Shown: piece by piece, positions 25,483 to 37,900 of the stretch
Numbering within the stretch: position 1 is the stretch's first letter
Layout: every line of letters starts with the position of its first letter
DNA from: Aporrectodea caliginosa
Lineage: Eukaryota; Annelida; Clitellata; Crassiclitellata; Lumbricidae
Direction of reading: 5' to 3'
Assembly: GCA_020284085.1 (NCBI GenBank)
Contig: JACEVL010000426.1
Location: 361,501 to 425,500 of the forward strand
Length of the DNA: 64,000 nucleotides
The notes under the pieces: model-generated
The model's database searches: none
Told to the model about the DNA's origin: nothing
Seen by the model: only the letters and a program-made list of their open reading frames with translations
Position numbers and translations under genes: made by a program

Positions 25483-25527
25483 TGACGTCACAGTAGGCCT
25501 ATAATAATGGTTTCCAGACGCCATTAT
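25483..25527 (+). promoter_or_regulatory. CRE palindrome and YY1-like site, copy 3
   Basis: Same block as copy 2, 12,009 bp further on: TGACGTCA at 25483-25490, then GACGCCATTAT, then the ATG at 25572. Confidence 0.55.
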
Positions 25528-25571
25528 CTGTTTCAGACTAACATCTTTAATTTTAATATCGTTTAACTACT

Positions 25572-28500
25572 ATGTCGAAGAAACGAACATCAGATGAATC
25601 CAATAATGATGAACAAACGAATGAAGGCTCAGAATGTAAGTTAACAGTAGGAAGTTTACATCTATTTTATAGCGCGCTAAATTATAATTGTTTGAGGTTT
25701 CAGTGACTAAATTAGTTTTTTATGATGAACACTTGGGACAAGTTGGGAGTTGGGAATGCCGGTCAGAAATTCTTAGCCAATCCTTGGCACAAGTTTTTGT
25801 TCACGCATATTCAGTAGTGTAGTCGCAAGGACACTCGACGATTATCTTTTTGCATGGCACTGTGTGAATATAAGAATTGTGATAATGCTAGTTCTCATGT
25901 TCAAATGTCATATTCTGTTAGTTCCAAGAAATATTACTGTAGGCCTATTATTATTTAGTTGCACGTTAAAAAATATTCGTAATATTGCATCGTTTTTTCT
26001 GACACTGTGCAATGTTTCACTATTGTTTGTATTGTATTTATTAATTTATATAGCGCCACTCACAGCAGTGGCCATTCAGTAGCTCTCCCTGTGCGAGAAC
26101 CCCTAGAGAAGCAGGTTTTGAGGAGGGAGAAGGCTGTAGGAAAAGACCCAGAAAGAATAGTAACACATAGATAGGAGGAAACGGCATTCCATAGGGAGGT
26201 CCCAACAGTGGCAAAAGATCTAGTTTGGGCCATTGTGAATTTGTGGTTCTAACTCGTGGAACAAAAAGGTATGCCTGACCAAGGAGAGGAGAGGTCGATG
26301 AGAAACTGAAGAGAGAGGGGAGCGATTGTGATCCCTAATATATTTAGGAGCAATGCCCAGTTTGGACATAAGGACTAAGACAAGAACTGTGAACTGAATT
26401 CGGGCTGAGAGGAAGCCAGTGCAATTGATTGATCATAAACGAAGAGATATTGGAGAATTTAGGAAGGCGAGCAATCAATCTGGGATTATCTGGCAACAGC
26501 ATTTAGAACTGACTATTGTATGTGTTGCTGTTATAAAGTTCGGGCGTTTGTCTAGCACTAATAAGGATCATTTACTTTCTTATTTTGCTTCTAGCTCTAT
26601 TCCAAAGAGAAGACAATGCTAAACGTGCAAAACTCGACCTGCAGAGTGACACAACAGTAAGCTATATGACATTAAGCTGTAATTCCAAATTCCTCGCATG
26701 TATGATCTAAATTTTTCTCTAGCCAAATAGCCTTATTAGCACTCAAATGACTCAATAGTATTTAAATTCGATTCAAGGCAAAAATTTGTGTCTAAATGCG
26801 TCGCATCCATCACCGTTTTCAATAGAAACAATAGGCATAGGCCCTATAGCGTTTCAGTCTATACAAACGTCTTAGCGATCCTGTTATACTTACTACATGT
26901 AGGATCCTTCGCTGTTTTCCATAAGGGTCTTACATCTGGCTCCACCATGGATAGGTTAGATCGTGCTTACTCTCCTCTCTTTTAAACTTGTTAATAAGCA
27001 GACTTGTATGCGAGACTTAAAACTTCTAGACCGAGACTGTGGGGACCAAGACCGAGACAAAAGGTCCAAGACAGTTCAAGAGATTGTTAACCGCATATTT
27101 TCGAAAGTGTTGGAAATGCAAAATGGACCGAAATCCTGAAAAGAATTTTTCTCTCAACTGTTCATGTCTACTACCAGGGACAAGTCAATGAAGTCAGCCG
27201 ATAGCCATTATGGGACATTTTCTGATTTTTGAACCGATAGAAAATCTAAATAAAGTTGAAATTGCTCTTTTCAATTACTATCTGTTAAGTTAGTGTTAAC
27301 AAGAAAGGCCGCTTTTCAAAACTTCCGGTATGTTTAGCACTTCCGACTTACTAGTGACCGGTGGTATCCCATCGGCAGAGGACAATTTTATAGTGCAAGA
27401 AGTTCAGAACCGTAGACAGTTTGCTCGAGGACTTTGAAGACCGCTTCTACAAGAGGACAAGACTTTCGCTTCAAGGTAGACGTCTCAAGACCGAGATATA
27501 CTGTCTCGAGACCATACAACTCTGTTAATAAGCCATCCAACTAGAATCACCTATGAAGCAAGAAGTAAATTCTGAGCTGCTTTCAGTTCATCAACGTGTT
27601 TTAAATTCAGCTTAACCTCCTACTAAAAATAATATAAGTTTACATTGAATGATTGAAAGTGTGCTCTATATGTTTTGCTGTATACTGTTTACGACTCTGC
27701 TTAACCCGTTGGAGGTGAGGTGGGGTATGACACACCCCATAGCTATTATACGCTGCGTTTTCTAGGGAAAAAGTGGAACCAGCTTGGATTATTTTTGTCT
27801 ACCCAGTGTGATTCTCCTTACAGATTTTATTTTATTTATAGTTATAGTTATAGTTAATGGTTTTTTATTTTAGTTATAGTTATAGTTATAGTTAGTATCA
27901 TTTTTTCGTTATAGTTATAGTTATAGTTAATGGTTTTTTATTTTAGTTAATTTTAGTTACTACTAAGTTACAATAATTAAGTTTATAAGCAAAATTGTGC
28001 GTATTAACACGCTGTTTCACAATTGCTCAGAGCTTTGAAAGCCTTTGAAGCATGGGTGCATTCAGCTTCATAAATACACGAGTTTCTAAAGTAACTGACA
28101 AATTGCATAATAAAAATATCGCATTTTTCGATCTCATTTATGTCAAATCGTCCATATTGCACTTCCTTTTTTATTTTTTGTATTAACGAAAATAAAGATG
28201 AATTTTCGTTATTGTTATTTTCGTTATAGTTATAGTTATAGTTAATGATATTTTTTAGTTATAGTTATAGTTATCGTTAACGAAATCATTTTATTTTCGT
28301 TAACGAACATTTTCGTTATCGTTATCGTTAACGAGAATCACACTGTGTCTACCTTAGTGAATGTGAAATACGGACACTTTAGGTCAATTTCAGCTTTTTT
28401 TCAACGCACATTTTTTTATTCTGTTGCAAATTCAAGTGAACTTAAAATTTTTCGTATACATATTGATTTTAATGAATTAAAAAAAGTAACGGGCACAGTG

Positions 28501-30889
28501 TAGAAAAAAATTGGTGATAATAGAAGATAGTGCAGATATAAGATATATCCTGTTTTGTATAGATGCAAAATTGTTCCATTATTACTGGTAGTATGTCACG
28601 TGTTCGAAAACGTTACATGTTTCAAGGGCCACGAAGATGCCATTGCAGAGGGTCGCTTTTGATTTCGAGCGCCAGCGCGCTGGCCACTTCAATTATGATT
28701 GAAAAAAGTTATTTGCTCCTGATAATCACCAGTTTAACTGATAATTGGTTACAGAACAATAGTTTAGTTCACAATAAATGTTATGTAGTTGATATTTTGA
28801 CTTACAAGTAAAAAATATGCATTGGGGTATGTCATACCCCACCTCACCTGAAACGTTCCAATGCTTCACCTCACCTCCAAAGGGTTAATAATTGTTCCAC
28901 TTGGTTGATTTTACAGTAATATATGCTGACGGGTTCTTAAGAAGTGTGTTAACATAGGCCTATGTGATATCGTTAAACGTTTACTTGTAGCTACAAGATC
29001 TGCCGATCGAGCTGCTTGAATGTATCCTCGTTAAAGCCGTAGCTATGGAAGTGAAGGGTTTGATGCTGGCCAAAAGTGTATGGAAAGAAAAAGCAGATCT
29101 GGTGATAAGCCGACTAAGAACTGTATGTTCGCATTGGAGCAGCATCCTTACAACCATCTCCTTCCGAACTAAACTTCACAGAATTCTAGACGGCACTGGT
29201 TAGTTCGTGATATAAAGAAGCTTTATTGCTACTATTAAATAGGCGTAAGCGTTATTCTTGCTTACGATATTAGAATATCTAAAAATGGAATTAAGACCAA
29301 TGCTTCAGGACTCATAATTAAGGTAAAACTGAGGCAGCCATGAATTAGCTGGTGCCATAAACTTAGCTTTTTAAGTAGCGATTTAGGAAATTTTTTTGGA
29401 TTATATCTACGCTTTTGTCGTGTGGCTCAGCCACTGCCTCGTTGCCTAGTCTTTCAACTGACGGTATACGGTCTGCGTCCTCTCTGTGTCTGAATTGGCT
29501 GGATATGCAAAAAGGAGCAGAAGTCTTAAGCTAAATTTCTGCGCTATCGGGATTTTGGACTCCGCCTCTCGATTGACAATCCAGCTCGGTAATATTAAAA
29601 CTATGGCCACAAGATTGTTGTAAGTCAATACAGTATGGAAACTGTAACGGGTGGGGGGGGGGGTGGGGGGCTAGACGTCGATTTATGCGCAGTTTTGGTT
29701 TGAAATGTAGACTTTACTATGGGATCCTAAGAAAGACTAGACTTCCCACCCCCGGCAATTCTCATATAATATGAACAATATACATGGATAAGTCTAGACA
29801 AGTTACAGCTCATACTGGCGTTTCAAATTAATTGTGGATGCTCCTTGCATCTTTGAAGTAGTATGCAGGCCGATTGCACAGTCAATTTCCGGACTAGTAT
29901 AGGCCTATTCAGACGCGTAAATGCACGTATTTTTATATTATTATATTTCACGTTTTAAGAATATCTGTTTGAATACGTGTCAGTTCTTTTCTGCAATTAA
30001 TAAAGCACAGTGACTATTTTCAGCCCAGGAGATTCGTTTGAAAATTGTGCACGAGAAGACTTGGACCCACGCAGTAATCCGCGCAATGACTATGCTGAAG
30101 GATGAATTGTTTCTACTCTACAGAGAAGATGACCGTGACTATATTACGAATAGTTACTACAACCACAACAATGTGGTCGAGGTGATCAAGGATGTCGCCC
30201 CGCTACGAGAAACAGAAATGGTGTGCATGGCAGCTTGCAACGTGTCAAACTGCGTGTATGTAGGCCTACGAAACAAAAACTCCCACTGCTTTTCAGTCTT
30301 ACGCATTTTGAAAGATGTAGACCATCAGTTTAACCTGTGGACAAAATATCACAGGTTGCCCATTTCTAAGATATCTGTCTCCGCCAATGGTAGCCTAATA
30401 ATCCTTTCAGTGCAGCAAGGACAGGGTCCCAATGTGGTAAGCATATATGATGCGAGTAACTCCTTGCAACAGGAAATAATGTTGTCCTCAGATATTGATG
30501 CGTTCAGATATAAAAACGTAATTCAAAAATCAAATGGCAACTTGGTATTGGCTTGTGTTGCCGAACAAACTCATAAAATAAAACTGTTGGAGATCGATAC
30601 GAGTGGGAGCGTCGTGCGCCAATATCAATCATCATTTGGTGAAGAGAGCCTAGTAAGTTTTGCAGATATTAATGGTAGAATTCTGATAGCTGGACCGCAC
30701 GAAAGAATGGAGCTTTTAGATTCTGAATTTAATCTCCTGGGTACTTATAGTCTGCCCCAGGATGAAGGCAAGAACCTTTGTCTCTATGACTTGAATTACG
30801 ATAGCGTGAACAATGTGATTTTTCGTATTCATTATGATCAGAATACTCAGACCAGTGGTTTAACTATCTTCCGCTTTACACAAGAATGA
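25572..30889 (+). CDS. F-box-like/beta-propeller protein, copy 3 (4 exons, 399 aa)
   Basis: Spliced model: 25572-25635, 26595-26656, 28991-29198, 30024-30889, each exactly 12,009 bp after its counterpart in copy 2 and with the same sequence wherever compared. The domain plan is the same: charged N-terminus, F-box-like exon 3 with LPIELLECIL and TVCSHW, propeller-like exon 4. Its 3' flank differs from copy 2. It is the ancestral type and keeps an AATAAA at 31114-31119, 225 nt after the stop, whereas copy 2 continues into the flank of the pseudogene type. It is therefore probably the parental right-hand copy of the duplication. The exact start codon is inferred from conservation of exon 1 in copy 4. 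Confidence 0.75.
26031..26489 (-). mobile_element. Decayed LINE 3' end in intron 1 of copy 3
   Basis: Duplicate of 14022-14480. Confidence 0.5.
27000..27523. mobile_element. GAGACC-family element, short form, intron 2 of copy 3
   Basis: Duplicate of 14991-15514, flanked by GTTAATAAGC. Confidence 0.7.
27705..28884. mobile_element. piggyBac-type element, intron 2 of copy 3
   Basis: Duplicate of 15696-16875 with TTAA flanks; it contains the nested hAT MITE at 27804-28345. Confidence 0.8.
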
Positions 30890-30892
30890 ACC

Positions 30893-31735
30893 ACTCGAAA
30901 GGATGCTAACAATGAAGACAATCTGTATTAAATAATTTCGCTATCTCTTGGAATCTGTTATGCCATGGCTACTAATATCTAGAATTTTAAATAACTGAAC
31001 TACGCTAAAAGACCTGCATATGCGATAAGCTATAGGCCTACTTGAGACTTTCGTTTACATAAATCTGGCTACCTTTAAAAAATCGTTCTTCCTTGATTTG
31101 TGCTTTTTATTCTAATAAAATTCTGCTCTCGCCTCTATTGATATGTATTCAAAAAGGATGATGAGCTACGCCTGCAATCAAGGACGATGGTGTTTCAGTA
31201 GAATTAACTCATACGCAGCATTTAATTACGCGTTTTAGTTATTCAAATGAGGTCGAAGGGGATTTGGCTAGGTGCAGAGCTCTGCCACGCTTCTCCATTC
31301 CATCACACCGACTCGTCCCAGATAGGCGTCTGCGCTGTTGTGGGTTACTGATACCCCGCACACCTTGCATTATGCTCCAGCATGACCGCGGTTCAGAACG
31401 ATCCAAAACTGTTGCGTATATAAGCGTCGTTTCTCCAAACTTTTCGGTATTGCGTAAACGATATTCTATCTCTACGCAGCAATTCACGATGTGCTTTCGT
31501 TACAAAGCGTGCGCATCAATGAGAGTAACGTTCTCACGCTGTAAAGTGCAGGGCGAAGCGCCGAATGGTCAGGCGCTGTTGTGGGTTACTTTGTTGAACA
31601 AACCTCGTAAACGCTGGTTTCGATCAACGACCGTGCATGGGGACTTGATGGTCCAGCACTCTGGGGCGACGATACCGGCATACCACGGTACATTGAGCAC
31701 CTTCTTCTTTTGGATCTCTGCAGTAACTGTTTAGC
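30893..31735. other. Array 3' flank, unit C version
   Basis: Homologous to 6875-7800 and to 47,944-48,900, about 90 percent by eye. A 156-codon frame (31264-31734) is open only in this copy and shifted or stopped in the others, so I treat the region as conserved by descent, not as a gene. Confidence 0.5.
31114..31119 (+). promoter_or_regulatory. Polyadenylation signal, copy 3
   Basis: AATAAA 225 nt after the stop codon at 30889, followed by a T-rich stretch. The aligned position in copy 4 is also AATAAA; in the 3' flank shared by copies 1 and 2 it reads AATGAT. Confidence 0.4.
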
Positions 31736-31859
31736 CGCATCGAAACTCATAGAGGTTTAATAAGGGTCCTTGAGATCTGCTGTCAGATCAGCAAGTCTCG
31801 GCCTTGGTTACCGAAATAATCAAATGGCTCCTGTAGATATAGAACCCTGTTGGTCTGCA

Positions 31860-32340
31860 AAGGTTCATCAGTCACTCTAGGCTTGCCTAGCTTGCTTAGA
31901 GTAACACAGGGAGGAAATCCGATCGACGTATTCGCTGATCGTAGATTCGGAACCGACCTGGGCTGACGAACCAAAGTCCTCCGTGCCCACCTTCACGTGG
32001 TGCAGACTGTTAGTACCCTCCCTTAATTGGGTAGGAGAACGAACGGGCACGGCAGGCAAAACCAGGGGAAGGCAATGGCAAACCACCCCTGTTAACATGC
32101 CAAGAAAACCTTTATGAATCAAGCTAATTCAAACAAAGTAGTAGTCGCAGATGGTGAGACTCCCAGGCCGGAGTGCGACTGGACGAGATACAGGAAACAA
32201 CTGGAATGAATTTGGCAGAACTGAGAGATGCGACGGCGGACAGAAGGAAATGGAGAGGCTTGATCATGATGGTCGCTAGAGTTCTATGAACTGACAGCAC
32301 AATCCAATCCAGGCCTATAATAGTAAACAAATCCAGCCTG
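31860..32340 (+). mobile_element. LINE (RTE/Jockey-like) 3' terminal fragment
   Basis: The + strand encodes the C-terminal tail NLAELRDATADRRKWRGLIM, a pattern common at the end of RTE/Jockey-type LINE polyproteins, ending at TGA near 32,288. Upstream is a GGCAATGGCAAACCACCCCT block often seen in such repeats. Broken by stops and frameshifts. Similar sequence continues near 49,290-49,440. Confidence 0.45.
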
Positions 32341-32349
32341 CTGCTTTCA

Positions 32350-33262
32350 AGCATATTTGTATGCAAGACTTAAAACTTCAAGACCAAAACAGTTCAGTTC
32401 CGAGACCAAGACTCGAGGTCCAAAACAGTTCAAGACAGTGCTAACCTCACATTTTTGAAAGTGGTGGATATGCAAATTGGACCCAAATCCCGAAAACAAT
32501 TTTCTCTCAACCGATCTCCTCAATTTTTCTCTCAATTTTTCTCTCAACCGATCTCCTGAGTAGTATAAAGAAATTAAATATTTCAGGCGTGTTTTATATC
32601 TTCTAAACGATTTTAAAATTTAAACCAACAATATTCCCTGCTAAATAAATACATTAGAAATTTACTATATAAATTACTTGGAGAAACTATAGATGATGTT
32701 TCCAATTGTTTCGTTTATGTGGCTTTACACCAGCGGCAAACGAAAAGCCATTTCTTATGTTTTCCATGACTTCAAATTGCGTGAATGCGAACTTGACTAT
32801 TTGAGATTTTAATAATTTCTTTATTTATAGAAAATTGAATTAAATTAAAAATTGCTGTTGTCAATATCTGCTACGTGCCGACTTCTGGATAATTTGCTGA
32901 AAAGCAAGGGTCAACCGATGACTTTTATCAAGGTAGAACCGCACATGCATTTGGTATCACACGTTAACCAGAAAGATCGATTTTCTAAACTTCCGGTGTA
33001 TTTATTAGCACTTACGAGTTACGATTTATCAGGTTCGACAAGGACAATTTTATTGCGCAGGAGCTAAAGACGGTTTGCGCGAGGTTGAAGGAGTCCGTTT
33101 CTTCAAGAGAAGAAAACTTTCGCGTTCAATACAGTTTCCGAGAAGTCAAGAAATGACCGTGAGACCAAGACTAAGAGCAAGACATTAGGTTCCTAAGACC
33201 GAGAAGACATCAAAAATCCTGTCTCGTGACGTCTCGAGACCAAGACTTGAAACAAGAACGAA
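32350..33262. mobile_element. GAGACC-family element, long form, unit C
   Basis: Left end TTTGTATGCAAGACTTAAAA with AAGACC words, right end with GACGTCTCGAGACCAAGAC. The interior matches 12,190-12,790 and the next element at 33.6 kb. Exact ends and target duplication are not clear here. Confidence 0.5.
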
Positions 33263-33504
33263 AATCCAATAAACTACGAACATTTCAGCTTCATAAGAAG
33301 ACTTTGTCGTTGTAAGTGCAAGTTCTCGTTGAGAGAAGTCCTCATTCCATTTTCAACGCCTTTCTGTAGCTATTCAGCGTTTCAACACAATTGCTTTGAA
33401 CGGCGCTTTTATAGATATAAACAAGGAATAGACATTCCAGATGTCTCTGAAAATATTATATTAACTTTACGCTAAGAATATCAACTTTTGGATTTATAAT
33501 GGTA

Positions 33505-33590
33505 TTAGTAGTCGTAGTAGTAATAGCAGCAGCTGCAGTAGTAAATGTTGTAGTAGTATATAGTCGTAGCAGCAGCAGTAGCAGGCCCCT
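33505..33590. repeat. Degenerate TAG/CAG microsatellite upstream of copy 4
   Basis: Shorter, interrupted counterpart of the TAG tract of units A and B; a GAGACC element is inserted directly after it. Confidence 0.6.
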
Positions 33591-33596
33591 AGTATC

Positions 33597-34461
33597 AGAC
33601 TTGTGTACGAGACATCAAATTCGAGACCGAGACAGTGGGGTCCGAGACCGAGACAGTGGCGTCCGAGACCGAGACGAGACACAAGGTATGAGACAGTTCA
33701 AGACAGTTCAAACTAGTGAAATGCACATTGGACCCAAATCCCGAAACAATTTTTCTCTCAACTTTTGAAGTTGAGTAATACCAGGGACAAGTCACTGAAA
33801 TCAGCCGATCACCTGAATATGATCAACTATAAAAAATTAAATATTTAAGCCATAAGCCTACTGAAATCTTCTAAATAATTCTAAAATGTAAACCAACAAA
33901 ATTCTATATATTAGCGACATAAGTCACATCACTCACCTTGATAAACTAGATGATGTTCCAAACGTTTCGCTTATGTTGGCTTTACATAAACGGCCATTTA
34001 TTTTGTTTTTCATTGATTTCAAATTGCGCGAATGCAAAGTTCACTATTTCAGGTTCTTTATGAGACATTTTAAGATATTTGCACTGAAAGATATTAGAAA
34101 TTTGAAATAAAACAATAGCCTAAACTAAAGTACAAACTTAAAACTGCTCTTTTCAATATCTGTTAATACCAAAAACACAGCCTTTCTAAAATTGCGGTTT
34201 GTTTTTTTAGTTAGACACTATCCATTCGGCACAGGGCAATTTTATTGCGCGATACTGTCAGAAGTTCAGAACCAAAGACAGTTTGCGCGAGAACTATGGC
34301 GACAGCTTCTACAAGAGAACAAGATTTTCGCTTCGAGACAGTTTCCAAAAAGTCAAGAAATGACCTCGAGGCCGAGACAGTGGGGTCCGAGACCGATACA
34401 TCAAAAAACCTATCTCGAGACGTCTCGAGACCGAGACAGTGTCTCGAGACAATCCAAGTCT
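33597..34461. mobile_element. GAGACC-family element, long form, upstream of copy 4
   Basis: Ends AGACTTGTGTACGAGAC and, reversed, AGACTTGGATTGTCTCGAGA. Flanks CCCTAGTATC and GCCTAGTAGG look like a decayed 10-bp target duplication. GAGACCGAGACAGTGG arrays lie near both ends. The two 77-91-codon frames near the right end are hexamer translations. Confidence 0.6.
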
Positions 34462-34664
34462 GCCTAGTAGGCCTATAGTAGGCAGTAGTAGAAATAAAAA
34501 TCTATAATAAAAAGTGAGGATGATAAAACAATGACTGCAATAATAATAGGCCTAATTAGTTTCTATTCCATTCTTTCTATAAAAAAGCATATTCTTATAA
34601 TATATAAAAATCGTAGTAACAATTATAATAATAATTAATATCTCCATTAAATTATCGTAATAAC

Positions 34665-34823
34665 CAGTAGAGGCGCCAGGATTTCAGGTTGGGGGGTAAA
34701 GCTCCAAGCCCTTCCCTTTTGTCCCCTCCTCCCTGCGATTTGCAGTGATTTTCCAATTTTTGGAGGACTGAGCCGCAGTTAGGGGGGGCTAAGCCCCACC
34801 CTATCCCCCTGGCGCCGCCACTG
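34665..34823. mobile_element. hAT-type MITE (159 bp) near the copy 4 promoter
   Basis: Starts CAGTAGAGGCGCCAGG and ends GGCGCCGCCACTG; 8-bp target duplication GTAATAAC at 34657-34664 and 34824-34831. Units A and B carry the empty site with a single GTAATAAC (13415-13422 in A). Confidence 0.85.
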
Positions 34824-34882
34824 GTAATAACTTTAATAATACTTATAATTGTATTAATGAATACTAAGTCATGTCTATTGTG

Positions 34883-34924
34883 TGACGTCACAGTAGGCCT
34901 ATAATGGTTTCCAGACGCCATTAT
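34883..34924 (+). promoter_or_regulatory. CRE palindrome and YY1-like site, copy 4
   Basis: TGACGTCA at 34883-34890 and GACGCCATTAT from 34914, before the ATG at 34969. It persists although a hAT MITE has inserted about 60 bp upstream. Confidence 0.55.
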
Positions 34925-34968
34925 CTGTTTCAGACTAACATCTTTAATTTTAATATCATTTAACTACT

Positions 34969-37900
34969 ATGTCGAAGAAACGAACATCAGATGAATCCAA
35001 TAATGATGAACAAACGACTGAAGGCTCAGAATGTAAGTTAACAGTAGGAAGTTTATTTTATAGCGTGCATAATTATAATTGTTTGAGGTTTCAGTGACTA
35101 GATTAGTTTTTATGATGAACACTTGGGAGTTGGGAATGTCGGTCAGAACTTCTTAGCCAATCTTTGGCACAGTTTTTTGTTCACGCATAGGCCTATTCAG
35201 TAGTGTAGTCGCAAGGACACTCGACGATTAGCCTATCTTTTTGCATGGCACTGTGTGAATATAAGAATTGTGATAATGCTAGTTCTCATGTTCAAATGTC
35301 ATATTCTGTTAGTTCCGAGAAATATTACTGTAGGTCTATTATTATTTAGTTGAACGTTTAAGTTTTTTCGTAATATTGCATCGTTTTTACTGACACTGCA
35401 ATGTTTCACTATTGTTTGTATTTTATTTATTAATTTATATAGCGCCAATCATAGCTGTGGCCATTCAGTAGCTCTCCCTGTGCGAGAACCCCTAGAGAAG
35501 CAGGTTTTGAGGAGGTAGAAGGCTGTTGGAAGAGACCCAGAAAGAATAGTAACACATAGAGAGGCGGGAAGGGCAAAGGTCCCAACAGTGGCAAAAGATC
35601 TAGTTTGGGCGATTGTGGTTCTAACTCATGGAAGCAAAAGGACCATGCCTGACCAAGGAGAGGAGAGGTCGATGAGAAACTGAAGAGAGAGGGGAGCGAA
35701 TGTGATCCCTAATATATTTAGGAGCAATGCCCAGTTTGGACATAAGGACTAAGACAAGAACTGTGAACTGAATTCGGGCTGAGAGGAAGCCAGTGCAATT
35801 GATTGATCATAAACGAAGAGATATTGGAGAATTTAGGAAGGCGAGCAATCAATCTGGCAACAGCATTTAGAACTGACTATTGTATGTGTTGCTGTTATAA
35901 AGTTCGGGCGTTTGTCTAGCACTAATAAGGATCATTTACTTTCTTATTTTGCTTCTAGCTCTATTCCAAAGAGAAGACAATGCTAAACGTGCAAAACTCG
36001 ACCTGCAGAGTGACACAACAGTAAGCTATATGACATTAAGCTGTAATTCCAAATTCTTCTTATGCATGATCTAAATTTTCCTCTAGCCAAATAGCCTTAT
36101 TAGCACTCAAATGATTCAATAGTAAGCCCTATTTAAATTCGATTAAAGGCAACACTTTGTGTCTAAATGCGTCGCATCCATCACCGGTTTCAATAGAAAC
36201 AATAGGCATATATATAGCGTTTCAGTCTATCCAAACGTCTTAGCGATCCTGTTACTGTAGGGGCCTTCGCTGTTTTCCATAAGCGTCTTACACCTGGCTC
36301 TACCATGGATAGGTTAGATCGTGCTTACTCTCCTCCTTTTTAAACTCGTTAATAAGCAGACTTGTATAATAGTAATATCCTTTCTTTAATTGAGCGCCTG
36401 ACAAACGCACTGCGCTGTACATTTACATGTTATGCAATTGAAACAATCTTAACTACTAACAGAACAGACAGCCTGCAATACAACATCCATGTTGTATTGA
36501 GTTGTATGCGAGACTTAAAACTTCCAGACCGAGACTGTGGGGACCAAGACCGAGACAGAAGGTCCAAGACAGTTCAAGAGAATGTTAACCGCATATTTTC
36601 GAAAGTGATGGAAATGCAAAATGGACCGAAATCCTGAAAAGAATTTTTCTCTCAACTGTTCATGTCTACTACCAGGGACAAGTCACTGAAGTCAGCCGAT
36701 AACCATTATGGGACATTTTCTGACTTTTGAACGGATAGAAAATCGAAATAAAGTTTGACATTGCTCTTTTCAATAATTATCTGTTAAGTTAGTGTTACAC
36801 AGAAAGGCCGCTTTTCAAAACTTCCGGTCTGTTTAGCACTTCCGACTTACTAGTTACCGGTATCCCATCGGCAGAGAACAATTTTATAGTGCAAGAAGTT
36901 CAGAACTATAGACAGTTTGCTCGAGAACTTTGAAGACCGCTTCTACAAGAGGACAAGACTTTCGCTTCAAGACAGACGTCTCGAGACCGAGACACTGTCT
37001 CGAGACCATACAACTCTGTTAATAAGCCATCTAACTAGAATCACCTATGAAGCAAGAAGTAAATTCTCAGCTGCTTTCAGTTCATCCACGTGTTTTAAAT
37101 TCAGCTTAACCTCCTAATATAAGTTTACATTGAATGATTGAAAGTGTGCTCTATATGTTTTGCTGTATACTGTTTACGGCTCTGCTTAATAATTGCTCCA
37201 CTTGGTTGATTTTATAATAATATATGCTGACGGGTTCTTAAGAAGTGTGTCAACATTATGTGATATATCGTTAAACGTTTATTTGTAGCTGCAAGATCTA
37301 CCGATCGAGCTACTTGAATGTATCCTCGTTAAAGCCGTTGTTATGGAAGTGAAGGGTTTGAAGCTGGTCAAAAGTGTGTGGAAAGAAAAAGCAGATCTGG
37401 TGATAAGCCGACTAAGAACTGTCTGTTCGCAATGGAGCAGCACCCTTACGACCAACTCCTTCCGAACTAAACTTCACAGAATTCTAGACGGCACTGGTCA
37501 GTTCGTGCTATAAAGAAGCTTTATTCATTCATTCATTCATTCATTCATTCATTCATTTCAGATATTTATATAGCGCCCCTTCAAGATTTCTACTCAGAGG
37601 CGCTCCCGACTACAGCGCGGACACTGAATCGGAGTTTCACGCCGAAGCGCATGAGCAATTGCGAGTGAAGGACTTGCCCATGCAGGGTCCCTACGCGGCG
37701 GCTTGAGGTGGATTCGATCCCGCAACCCTCCGGCTGCAAGGCACCAAATATACCCCTTGAAGTGGATTCGAACCCGCAACCCTCCGGCTGCAAGGCACTG
37801 AATATACCTTTACACCACCGCACCCCACATTATTGCTATTAGTAAATAAGCTTTATTCTTGCTTACGATATTAGAAGATCTGAAAATGCATGAAATTAAG

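Larger units (their letters stand above)
18884..30892. repeat. Tandem duplication unit B (12,009 bp)
   Basis: Second copy of unit A, containing gene copy 3. The long TAG microsatellite and the G-run have the same length in both units, so the duplication is extremely recent or an assembly artefact. Confidence 0.9.

Noticed and set aside
31264..31734. 156-codon frame after gene copy 3
   Set aside because: The homologous 3' flanks of the other units break this frame; no conserved protein emerges.
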